Origin: Treponema sp.
Lineage (GTDB): Bacteria; Spirochaetota; Spirochaetia; Treponematales; Treponemataceae
Reading direction: 5' to 3'
Assembly: GCA_024691105.1 (NCBI GenBank)
Contig: JAILNY010000159.1
Coordinates: 1 to 18,482, forward strand
Length of the DNA: 18,482 nt
The position numbers and the translations under genes are program-made. Below the pieces are notes generated by a model. It saw nothing but the letters and a program-made list of their open reading frames with translations, was not told where the DNA came from and searched no databases. This document shows positions 1-6,238 of this stretch, piece by piece; position 1 is the first letter of the stretch; each line of letters starts with the position of its first letter.

Positions 1-1
1 C

Positions 2-328
2 GCCTTTGCAAATACAATTGAATGTGTCGGCGACGGCGTTGACTATCTTGATGCAACATATCTTTCTATGGGACGCGGTGCCGGAAACTGTGCAATGGAA
101 CTTCTTCTCGGCTTCCTCAAAAATCCAAAGTACCAGATTTACCCTGCTTTGCAGTTCCTCCAGAATCACATGATTCCACTCAAAGAATCTGGAACTGTAT
201 GGGGCTACGATTTACAGTACCTGATGACAGGACTTTTAAATCAGCACCCACGTACAGCAATTGCGTTTACAAAAGAAAAGAGACAGGATTTTACAGATTT
301 CTACAAAGAGATTACTTCTCAGGAATAA
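2..328 (+). CDS. C-terminal part of an HMGL-like (DRE-TIM) aldolase domain protein, 5' truncated by window edge
   Basis: The frame is open from base 2 and ends at TAA 326-328, giving the last 108 residues of a longer protein. The motif DATYLSMGRGAGN near residues 17-29 of the fragment matches the last barrel strand of the HMGL-like aldolase family (4-hydroxy-2-oxovalerate aldolase, isopropylmalate synthase and relatives), where a Gly-rich GxGAGN segment closes the metal-dependent TIM barrel. The helical tail that follows (KNPKYQIYPALQFLQ and on) resembles 'aldolase catalytic domain-containing' proteins rather than LeuA, because no LeuA regulatory domain follows. Substrate and start cannot be told from the fragment. 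It converges on the SGNH gene, with only three bases between the two stop codons and no terminator hairpin plus T-run between them. Confidence 0.8.
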   Translation, partial: AFANTIECVGDGVDYLDATYLSMGRGAGNCAMELLLGFLKNPKYQIYPALQFLQNHMIPLKESGTVWGYDLQYLMTGLLNQHPRTAIAFTKEKRQDFTDFYKEITSQE

Positions 329-331
329 TTC

Positions 332-1090
332 TTACCGGCGGATCTCGAGGCGCGGAATCTCGCGCTTAAAAATCTTTGCCATAAATTTGTGGCCGTCTAA
401 ATTAGGATGAACTCCATCCTTGCACATTAAGGCTCTCGTATCGGGAGCCTTAATAAATTCTGCACGTAAATCTATAAGTTGAATTTTATTAGACTCGGCA
501 TACTCTTTAATGTAATCAGAATATTTTTGCTGATTGCGGCCAAGCCGTTCAATGTCACCGCCGATAAAATCAAGAATCTTTTTTCTATCAAGACCAATGC
601 AGATGTAGTCAAACCACCAGTCAGTTACAAGCGGAGTCGATGTTACTAAAACAGGAGTAATTCCAGCGTCGCGTGCACTTAAGACAACTTCGTTGACAAT
701 GCGCTTAAAATCTTCAAACGGAACTTTAGGCTTTATCTCGCCATTAATCGGCGCCCCACCGACAGAAACTTCACCGCCTGCCACACCTGCTGACAAATCC
801 CCTCCCGCGCCGGCAACCTGCGTCCACTCATAATCAGAGTCATTGGTTGCTGACTCAATAAGACATATATCTGCCGTAAGATTTTTTGCAAGATTTTTTT
901 TCTGCGTCTGCTGAATTTTTGTTATCGGCGCACCGTAAATACTTTTATTTAAAAGCTCAATTCCAAGTTCATCGCACGCAAGCTTTAGTGCATTTTCTTC
1001 TGCCGGACGAATCTCCTTTAAATCCTCTGACGAAACGATTCCTTTTAAGATTGAATCTCCCCAGACAATAATCGATTTTGCGCTTGCCAT
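332..1090 (-). CDS. SGNH/GDSL-type hydrolase, cytoplasmic
   Basis: This 252-residue protein has the SGNH esterase blocks in order: GDS with nucleophile Ser13 (VWGDSI), a possible block II Gly53 (YGAP), Asn83 (ATNDSD) and the catalytic pair Asp225/His228 (DGVHPN). It has no signal peptide, so it probably acts in the cytoplasm on an ester or acyl substrate that cannot be named from sequence. A Gly/Ala/Val-rich stretch at residues 92-118 sits between block III and the next helix and looks like an inserted loop. The ATG is preceded by AGAGG at normal spacing. It starts 18 bases after the hisB stop, so it is probably the last gene of the hisG-hisB transcript, although it has no known place in histidine synthesis. 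Confidence 0.85.
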   Translation of the reverse strand: MASAKSIIVWGDSILKGIVSSEDLKEIRPAEENALKLACDELGIELLNKSIYGAPITKIQQTQKKNLAKNLTADICLIESATNDSDYEWTQVAGAGGDLSAGVAGGEVSVGGAPINGEIKPKVPFEDFKRIVNEVVLSARDAGITPVLVTSTPLVTDWWFDYICIGLDRKKILDFIGGDIERLGRNQQKYSDYIKEYAESNKIQLIDLRAEFIKAPDTRALMCKDGVHPNLDGHKFMAKIFKREIPRLEIRR

Positions 1091-1108
1091 ACTTTTCCTC
1101 TTGGGTTT

Positions 1109-1726
1109 TTATACTATGACGCCTTTTGTACTTGGAACTTCGCCGTTTCTGCGAGGGTCAATCTCTACTGCCTGGCGGACAGCGCGGGCAGCAGCTTTAA
1201 AAAGGCCTTCCATCTTATGATGATCACTGCGGCCGCGGAGTACATCAAGGTGTAAATTACACTTTGCATTTGCCGCAAACCCCTGCCAGAAATCTTCAAA
1301 GCAATCAGTCTGAAAGCTCGACTCTTTTCCGTCCTGACCAATAGATACAAGCGGCACTCCAGTCAACTGAGGCTCACACACTAAAAATCCGCGGCCGCCA
1401 AAATCGACTGCGGCACGGCAAAGACTTTCGTCCATTGGATACAAAAAGAATCCACTTCTGTAAATGCCCGCGCAGTTTCCGAGTGCTTTTTCAAAACACT
1501 GACCAAGGACAATTCCTGTGTCCTCAATCAAGTGATGCTGGTCTACTTCAAGGTCACCCTTAAGGGTGCCGGTCAAATCAAACATTCCGTGCTTGCAAAA
1601 TGCCTGAAGCATATGATTAAAAAAACCGATTGGATTTTTTACATCGCACTTTCCGCTTCCGTCAAGATTAAGCGTAAGAGTTATCTGAGTTTCTTTTGTG
1701 TTTCGTTCAATTGTAGCTGTTCGCAT
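1109..1726 (-). CDS. hisB: Imidazoleglycerol-phosphate dehydratase HisB
   Basis: This 205-residue protein has the normal length for monofunctional HisB, which dehydrates imidazole-glycerol phosphate to imidazole-acetol phosphate, step six of histidine synthesis. The two half-site motifs that bind the paired metal ions are present: HHLIED at 64-69 and DHHKMEG at 168-174. The end, DPRRNGEVPSTKGVI, is diagnostic. Near the N-terminus the usual GF.DHML reads GFFNHML (Asn37 instead of Asp), while the following His38 is kept. The start has GGAG upstream (CGGAGTGCAAAATG). It lies 89 bases downstream of hisG on the same strand, with a complex inverted repeat in the gap. There is no HisB-N phosphatase domain. 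Confidence 0.95.
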   Translation of the reverse strand: MRTATIERNTKETQITLTLNLDGSGKCDVKNPIGFFNHMLQAFCKHGMFDLTGTLKGDLEVDQHHLIEDTGIVLGQCFEKALGNCAGIYRSGFFLYPMDESLCRAAVDFGGRGFLVCEPQLTGVPLVSIGQDGKESSFQTDCFEDFWQGFAANAKCNLHLDVLRGRSDHHKMEGLFKAAARAVRQAVEIDPRRNGEVPSTKGVIV

Positions 1727-1757
1727 TTTGCACTCCGTTCAATTTAATCAAATGCCG

Positions 1758-1812
1758 TTCAATCGCGAGGGTTGTTCAAACAAAGTCAAACCACACTCGC
1801 GCGAACATTGAA
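1758..1812. repeat. Bulged inverted repeat between hisG and hisB
   Basis: Left arm 1758-1774 holds TTCAAT, CGCGAG and GGTTG in order. Right arm 1787-1812 holds their complements CAAACC, CTCGCG and ATTGAA in reverse order, with small bulges. In the hisG-hisB transcript this would fold into a long interrupted hairpin just before the hisB ribosome binding site. There is no T-run after it on either strand, so it is not a plain terminator. The octamer CGTTCAAT occurs three times nearby (1704, 1736 and 1756). Confidence 0.6.
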
Positions 1813-1815
1813 AAG

Positions 1816-2688
1816 TTAGCACATTACCTTTCGTAATTCGTATTCAAGAATATCTGTTGCGCCAAGGCTCTTAAGCTGTGGTAGTAATGTCGGAACTTCA
1901 CTCTTCTTTACTGCAATCTTTACAGCATATCCAGAATCACCAAAAAGCGGGCTGACTGTAGGACTCTTCATCGAAGGGATTCCTTTTATTAGTCCATCAA
2001 ATTTATCCTTTGCAACATTCATTTCAAGCATAACACGAGAGCGAGCACTTAAAACTGCTTCAAACAGCATTTTAAGTTCCATAATCTTCTGCTTTTTTTC
2101 CGGATCTTTGAGTGCTTCTTTTGAAGCATACATTCTTGTAGAAGATTCCATCAAAGTATCTACAATCTTTAAGCGGTTTGCTTTAAGTGAAGAACCTGTC
2201 GAAGTATTATCGATAAGAATCTGAGCAAGAGCTTCTTCGTTATCCTGAACAAAGCCTTCGCTTGTTCCCCAGGTTCTAAAAATTGTACCGTCAATTTTTT
2301 TATCTTCTACCCACTTGCGGCTCAATGCCTGATATTCAGTTGCAATTGTAACAGGCGCTTTAAGCAAAGTGTCAAAGTCCTTTGTCTCAGGAATTGCTGC
2401 AACAATGCGTACCGGATCAAAACCAAGGTCCATAATTTCTTCTACCTTATCCTGAACGCCGTTTTCGTAAACCCAGTCCTTGCCCGAAAAACCAACATCA
2501 GCTTTATTCTGTGCAAGCAAAAGACTTGTAATCTGTGGCTTTACAACCTGAAAAGCAAGGTCTTTCTGATTTGTCGTAGGAAAGTAAGTTCTGTCCGGAA
2601 GATAAATTGAAATACCGACATCGTTCAACAATGCATAAACCGATTCGTAAATTCTTCCCTTAGCTAAAAGTACTTTTAATTTTTCCAT
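1816..2688 (-). CDS. hisG: ATP phosphoribosyltransferase HisG, long form with C-terminal regulatory domain
   Basis: This 290-residue protein starts histidine synthesis by joining ATP and PRPP. The N-terminal catalytic part has the KGR motif at 10-12 and the PRPP-binding loop DNTSTGSSLKANRL around 160-173. Residues from about 213 to the end match the HisG C-terminal ACT-like domain (typical KSPTVSPLFG and LGATDILEYEL segments), which gives histidine feedback inhibition and hexamer formation. As a long form it should not need a HisZ partner. The ATG has AAGGAAC (2694-2700 on the minus strand) five bases upstream. It is the first gene of the hisG-hisB-SGNH unit. No His-rich leader peptide is visible in the roughly 58-base predicted leader. 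Confidence 0.95.
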   Translation of the reverse strand: MEKLKVLLAKGRIYESVYALLNDVGISIYLPDRTYFPTTNQKDLAFQVVKPQITSLLLAQNKADVGFSGKDWVYENGVQDKVEEIMDLGFDPVRIVAAIPETKDFDTLLKAPVTIATEYQALSRKWVEDKKIDGTIFRTWGTSEGFVQDNEEALAQILIDNTSTGSSLKANRLKIVDTLMESSTRMYASKEALKDPEKKQKIMELKMLFEAVLSARSRVMLEMNVAKDKFDGLIKGIPSMKSPTVSPLFGDSGYAVKIAVKKSEVPTLLPQLKSLGATDILEYELRKVMC

Positions 2689-2753
2689 TTTAGGTTCCTT
2701 AATTATAAATTCTATTTAAATTGTCGGCAGAAAACCGTTTATCTATGATTTTG

Positions 2754-2782
2754 ATTTTATAGTAGAATAGATTGAATTTCAA
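2754..2782 (-). promoter_or_regulatory. Putative hisG promoter
   Basis: On the minus strand TTGAAA (2777-2782) is followed after 17 bases by TAAAAT (2754-2759), a good sigma-70 layout. Transcription would start near 2747 and give a leader of about 58 bases with the AAGGAAC ribosome binding site. The -35 box lies inside the palindrome ATTGAATTTCAAT (2771-2783) shared with the opposite promoter. Confidence 0.55.
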
Positions 2783-2800
2783 TGTTTTCTACAATAAAAT
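2772..2800 (+). promoter_or_regulatory. Putative promoter of the SMR transporter pair
   Basis: TTGAAT (2772-2777), 17 bases, then TAAAAT (2795-2800). The start would be near 2807, giving a leader of about 35 bases. The -35 box shares base 2777 with the -35 box of the minus-strand hisG promoter, so two polymerases could not bind both at once. Confidence 0.55.
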
Positions 2801-2841
2801 TGTTTTAACTCGAAGACCAGAAAACGAGGTTTATTATCAGA

Positions 2842-3270
2842 ATGAAAAAAAGAGCAACGACACCGACAGGAATTATTCTCATACTCATATCCGCTTTATT
2901 AACAAGCATCGGGCAGTTTTTGTGGAAAACCGCTGCTCTCTCAGACGGCTATATGAAAATAATTTTTTCACTTGCGGGTTTTGCACTCTTTTTTGGAACC
3001 GGATTTTTAATGGTATTAAGTTACAGGTTTGGAGAAGTTTCTGTACTGCAGCCGATTTTAAGTATAGGCTTTGTTTTTTCGCTTGTATTAGGAAAAGTCT
3101 TTTTTCACGAAGTTCAAACTCCGTTTAAATATGCAGGCGTTGCTTTGATTCTTGCGGGCGTATTTTTCTTAGCACATTCGCGCTCTGAGATGGAATCTGA
3201 CGCAGACCTGGTTTCTGCAATCGATGCCAAAGTCGATCCTCAAGATTTGACGGAGGAAAAAGAAAAGTGA
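2842..3270 (+). CDS. SMR/EamA-type four-helix membrane transporter subunit with acidic tail
   Basis: This 142-residue protein has four hydrophobic segments at about 11-29, 38-60, 66-87 and 94-112, the layout of the small multidrug resistance/EamA half-size family. A GQ pair in helix 1 (SIGQFLWK) and the sequence SVLQPILSIGFVFSLVLGKVFFHE in pieces recall ArnE/ArnF and other small DMT-superfamily flippases. A charged, mostly acidic tail of about 30 residues follows helix 4, which is unusual for the family. The ATG has GAGG about 13 bases upstream. The next gene starts inside its stop codon, so the two are translationally coupled and probably form a hetero-dimer. Substrate unknown. Confidence 0.8.
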   Translation: MKKRATTPTGIILILISALLTSIGQFLWKTAALSDGYMKIIFSLAGFALFFGTGFLMVLSYRFGEVSVLQPILSIGFVFSLVLGKVFFHEVQTPFKYAGVALILAGVFFLAHSRSEMESDADLVSAIDAKVDPQDLTEEKEK

Positions 3271-3611
3271 AATACCTTATTCTTTTGATTTCGATTTTAA
3301 TTATGACAGCGTGCAATGCATTCGGTTCACTGCTTTTTAAAAGCACAATGTCACGTGTAAAAGTTTTCAGTATCAAACAGACTTTAAAAACCCGCACACT
3401 CTACTTTGGAATTTTATGCTATTTAGCAGGTTCCATGATAAATATTTTTCTTATGCATTACTGGGATTACTCTACAGTCTATCCGATGACTTCGTGTTCA
3501 TGTGTATGGCTTTTACTTTTTTCTAACTGGTTCATTGGAGAAAAAATTACCGGCCATAAAATCATTGGCCTCAGTCTTATTATCGCCGGAACCTTTTTAA
3601 TTTGTCTATAA
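3267..3611 (+). CDS. SMR/EamA-type four-helix membrane transporter subunit, partner of the upstream gene
   Basis: This 114-residue hydrophobic protein has predicted membrane helices at about 3-23, 43-60, 72-90 and 96-113, with the conserved end GHKIIGLSLIIAGTFLI typical of DMT/SMR proteins. The start is GTG at 3267 and overlaps the previous stop as GTGA. A strong GGAGG (3252-3256) lies about ten bases upstream. It has no long hydrophilic tail, unlike its partner. Two unequal small subunits encoded in overlap are known for hetero-dimeric SMR pairs and for ArnE/ArnF, so a hetero-dimer is the likely form. The substrate cannot be inferred because no lipid A or polyamine gene is adjacent. Confidence 0.8.
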   Translation: MKYLILLISILIMTACNAFGSLLFKSTMSRVKVFSIKQTLKTRTLYFGILCYLAGSMINIFLMHYWDYSTVYPMTSCSCVWLLLFSNWFIGEKITGHKIIGLSLIIAGTFLICL

Positions 3612-3639
3612 AAAAAAGGCCTGCAGAAATTTGCAGGCC
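3611..3639 (-). terminator. Intrinsic terminator of the DUF4832 lipoprotein gene
   Basis: On the minus strand an eight-base-pair perfect stem, GGCCTGCA with TGCAGGCC (arms 3618-3625 and 3632-3639, six-base loop), is followed directly by seven T (3611-3617). It begins 13 bases past the minus-strand stop codon. On the plus strand the hairpin has no immediate T-run, so it serves mainly the minus gene. Confidence 0.9.
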
Positions 3640-3651
3640 AGGCAAGAAGTG

Positions 3652-5346
3652 TTAATTTTTAAATACGCCTATTTTAAATGCTTTTAATGTGTCGTTCCAT
3701 TCTCCATTATTTGCAAATTGAATTGCATGAGAACCATTAGAATCACATACCTTTAAATAAACAATATACTCTCCTCCCGAAAGTGTATCGCATGGGACAA
3801 AAAAGCTTAAGCTTTTCTGTCCAGTAAATTTTGGAAGATTTACTTCTACAGGCTTGTCATTAGAAGATGGTTTTCGTCCATCAGGAATTAAATAAACTTT
3901 TAAATCCTTTGCCCGGTGAAAAGGAAGATTTGCAAAACCATTATTTTTTATTTTAAGATTTACACCAAATGATGTTTTGTCCGAATAATAATCAAACACA
4001 GATTCTGTAACTAAATATCTGTAACCCATGTGCTTAAGAATAATCTGAAAAAGCTTTTCTTCTTTTTGGGTTATCGGATTTGTGCATTTATTTTTTCCAC
4101 TGATTTTATAAGTCTTTTCATCAGAAGTCCAGGAATGGCTTGCATTATCCGAATCAGCCCATGCAAGTACATGATTGTTCCAGCCGATATTTAAAAATGA
4201 AAGATGAATATCTGGCATTTCGTTTACAGCTGCCTGTAAAGTTCCTTCACGCCAGTAAGCATAGTCATCTGAATCTTTTGTATTGCTATCCCAGCAAAGT
4301 TCTCCACCATATGGAATTTTTTCTGTGTACTCATTTTTTATTTCAGTGCGGTCCTTAAAAGTTCCTAAATCACTTTTTGATCCAAGATATCCATCATTGT
4401 ACAAACCGATTCGTTTATCTGCACTATGTGTCTTAATATAATTGTCAATAAAACGTGGACGTCTTACTAAAAATGGAACATTAATCCCATTAGCATTAAA
4501 AGAGTTTAAGAATTTTTCCATAACAAGAACAACATATTTATCACCATCATTTTTCTGCTCTGCAAAGTATGTTGAATGAATTTCTCCATATGGTCCAAGC
4601 ATTCCCATTTCTACTGCAGTAATTGCATCTGTGTGGTTTGCCAAAACTTTACAGATTACTTCGATATGCTGAAGAATTGTATTAAAATCTTTTGGTTCAA
4701 CATCGTAATATTTATCCGTTCCTGGAATTTTCTTTCCATCATTTTTTGGATCATACGAAAATCTTATTATTGCAGTTTTATTTTCTTTGTAAATATTATC
4801 AAGTAATTCATCTACGCCCTTAAGATCCGCTACTGTCATAGTAAGATCTTTTCCAAGCTTTTCGTCATTTCTAGAAACCGCTACATGCCAATCCTTTCCT
4901 TTGGCCTTGCCATCAGCAAGCTCTGAATCAGTCATTTCAATTTCGTTTATATTTCCAGAAAAGGAACTGATATCTACTATCACATGAATCAAATCAAATT
5001 TATAATCATTAGAATCTGCATTAGTCGGATATTTTCCATCAGGAAGAAATTTAGTCTTATTCCATGACGATGATGATAATTCACAAGATGCGCTCTGGCC
5101 CTGAGCTGATTTTTTAATAATTGGTTTAACACAACTATAAAAACCCATATCAGGATTGTAAATTGCCATGTTGCTGTCGCTGTAATTTATAATCTGCTTT
5201 TCAGATTTAACAAGCGAAGATGTATTACCTTTAAAAGAAAAATTATTTTTATCAAGTGAAGAAATATTTAAAAAGGAATCACAACTATAAAGCAACAAAG
5301 AAACAATCGAAGTAAATACTATTTTTTTGAATTTTGTAATTTTCAT
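3652..5346 (-). CDS. DUF4874/DUF4832 domain lipoprotein, glycosidase-like barrel
   Basis: This 564-residue exported lipoprotein begins with a short basic n-region and hydrophobic segment ending in the lipobox LLYSC (Cys22). The segment NPDMGFY (64-70) opens the DUF4874 domain. MGMLGPYGEIHST (247-259) and IRFSYDP (194-200) match its TIM-barrel strands. RRPRF (295-299), YNDGYLGS (316-323), GGELCWD (347-353) and GYRYLV (441-446) belong to the DUF4832 part. Residues about 455-560 look like a C-terminal beta-sandwich. The family is found on bacterial surfaces and is thought to act on, or bind, polysaccharide, but no activity is assigned here. The ATG has GGGAG seven bases upstream. It is a single-gene unit with its own terminator. 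Confidence 0.85.
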   Translation of the reverse strand: MKITKFKKIVFTSIVSLLLYSCDSFLNISSLDKNNFSFKGNTSSLVKSEKQIINYSDSNMAIYNPDMGFYSCVKPIIKKSAQGQSASCELSSSSWNKTKFLPDGKYPTNADSNDYKFDLIHVIVDISSFSGNINEIEMTDSELADGKAKGKDWHVAVSRNDEKLGKDLTMTVADLKGVDELLDNIYKENKTAIIRFSYDPKNDGKKIPGTDKYYDVEPKDFNTILQHIEVICKVLANHTDAITAVEMGMLGPYGEIHSTYFAEQKNDGDKYVVLVMEKFLNSFNANGINVPFLVRRPRFIDNYIKTHSADKRIGLYNDGYLGSKSDLGTFKDRTEIKNEYTEKIPYGGELCWDSNTKDSDDYAYWREGTLQAAVNEMPDIHLSFLNIGWNNHVLAWADSDNASHSWTSDEKTYKISGKNKCTNPITQKEEKLFQIILKHMGYRYLVTESVFDYYSDKTSFGVNLKIKNNGFANLPFHRAKDLKVYLIPDGRKPSSNDKPVEVNLPKFTGQKSLSFFVPCDTLSGGEYIVYLKVCDSNGSHAIQFANNGEWNDTLKAFKIGVFKN

Positions 5347-5355
5347 TTTTTTCTC

Positions 5356-5371
5356 CCTTAAAAGTTTAAGG
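5356..5371 (-). promoter_or_regulatory. Palindrome covering the ribosome binding region of the DUF4832 gene
   Basis: CCTTAAA and TTTAAGG (5356-5362 and 5365-5371) form a 16-base palindrome with a two-base centre. On the minus strand the second arm runs into the Shine-Dalgarno sequence AAGGGAG, so it could mask it in RNA. It may equally be a protein-binding operator at the transcription start. Confidence 0.45.
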
Positions 5372-5373
5372 AA

Positions 5374-5402
5374 ATGCTATAAAAAACTTTAAATCAAGTC
5401 AA
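5374..5402 (-). promoter_or_regulatory. Putative promoter of the DUF4832 lipoprotein gene
   Basis: On the minus strand TTGACT (5397-5402), 17 bases, TAGCAT (5374-5379). The predicted start near 5367 falls in the CCTTAAA/TTTAAGG palindrome. Confidence 0.45.
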
Positions 5403-5449
5403 AGACTTTTTTTTTCGTACTTCTAAAAACTCCATTTTTAAATCTGCTT

Positions 5450-5495
5450 AATAAATACAACAATGATTGTATTTATTTAAACAAAGAAATAAAAT
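5450..5495 (+). promoter_or_regulatory. Putative HAD gene promoter with inverted-repeat operator
   Basis: A perfect 11-base inverted repeat, AATAAATACAA (5450-5460) and TTGTATTTATT (5467-5477) with a six-base spacer, overlaps a promoter-like pair: TTGTAT (5467-5472), 17 bases, TAAAAT (5490-5495). The right arm of the repeat contains the -35 box, the usual place for a repressor site. The ATG at 5503 is seven bases past the -10 box. Confidence 0.45.
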
Positions 5496-5502
5496 GCTCT
5501 AC

Positions 5503-6150
5503 ATGAAGTATTCTCTTGCAATTTTTGATTTGGATGGAACTCTTTTAAGCACGCTCGAAGACATCGCCGATTCGTGCAATAAGATTCTTTTACGCAATAA
5601 TTTTCCGACACGAACATACGAAGAAATCAAATCTTTTGTCGGAAACGGAATTCCAAAATTAATCGAGCGTGCATTGCCAGAAAACACAGACAGTACAACT
5701 CGCAAAAAAATCACCCAGGAATTTATTGAATACTATCGCTCGCATTCTGCAATAAAAACCGCGCCCTATCCCGGCATAAAAGATTTTTTAACTGAACTAA
5801 AAAAAACTGGAATAAAAATTGCAGTAAACTCAAACAAGCACGAAGGCGCTTCAATTGATTTATGCAATAAATTTTTTCCAGATCTTATAGATGCAGTCGC
5901 TGGCGGAAAGCCTGATGTACCACACAAACCAGATCCGTCTGGAGTTAATAAAATTCTTTCAACCCTCGCCATACCGCGCGATAAGGCAGTCTATATCGGA
6001 GATTCAGATGTGGACGTTCAAACCGGAGCCAATGCCGGCATTGCAGAAATTGCCGTTACCTGGGGCTTTCGCAGTGAAGAATTCTTAAAGGAACATGGTG
6101 CAAAAAATCTTGCTCATAATACTGCTGAATTGAATGAATTTTTTAAATAA
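5503..6150 (+). CDS. HAD superfamily phosphatase, phosphoglycolate phosphatase-like (subfamily IA)
   Basis: This 215-residue protein has all four HAD motifs: DLD with nucleophile Asp9 and Asp11 (FDLDGTL), Ser110 (VNSNK), Lys142 (HKPDP) and the metal-binding GDSDVD at 166-171. A helical cap lies at about 18-85, the class of Gph and related sugar-phosphate or 2-phosphoglycolate phosphatases. The exact substrate is not evident. I chose ATG 5503 because FDLDGT normally starts within ten residues of the N-terminus and a -10-like TAAAAT lies seven bases before it. In-frame TTG 5467 and ATG 5494 are alternatives, but TTG 5467 lies inside an inverted repeat. No Shine-Dalgarno sequence precedes any of them. 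Confidence 0.85.
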   Translation: MKYSLAIFDLDGTLLSTLEDIADSCNKILLRNNFPTRTYEEIKSFVGNGIPKLIERALPENTDSTTRKKITQEFIEYYRSHSAIKTAPYPGIKDFLTELKKTGIKIAVNSNKHEGASIDLCNKFFPDLIDAVAGGKPDVPHKPDPSGVNKILSTLAIPRDKAVYIGDSDVDVQTGANAGIAEIAVTWGFRSEEFLKEHGAKNLAHNTAELNEFFK

Positions 6151-6161
6151 ATTCATTTTTT
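6133..6161 (+). terminator. Weak AT-rich terminator candidate after the HAD gene
   Basis: AATGAATTT (6133-6141) and AAATTCATT (6149-6157) form a nine-base-pair stem with a seven-base loop, and the T-run 6156-6161 follows. The stem spans the HAD stop codon and is A/T-only apart from one pair, so its strength is doubtful. Confidence 0.35.
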
Positions 6162-6180
6162 AAAATCTCCATTTCCTTTC

Positions 6181-6208
6181 TTGATATTTTTAAACTTTAT
6201 ATTATAAT
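6181..6208 (+). promoter_or_regulatory. Putative cheX promoter
   Basis: TTGATA (6181-6186), 16 bases, consensus TATAAT (6203-6208). Start near 6215 would give a leader of about 24 bases with the GGAGA ribosome binding site at 6226-6230. This is one of the best promoter matches in the window. Confidence 0.65.
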
Positions 6209-6238
6209 TTTTCATATACTACAACGGAGAGTAAAGCC

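Noticed and set aside
345..372. GCGCG/CGCGC hairpin near the aldolase and SGNH stops as a terminator
   Set aside because: It lies inside the SGNH coding region and has no T-run on either strand.
2772..3128. 118-codon plus-strand frame overlapping the first SMR gene
   Set aside because: It is out of frame with the clear four-helix protein at 2842-3270 and has no family-like sequence.
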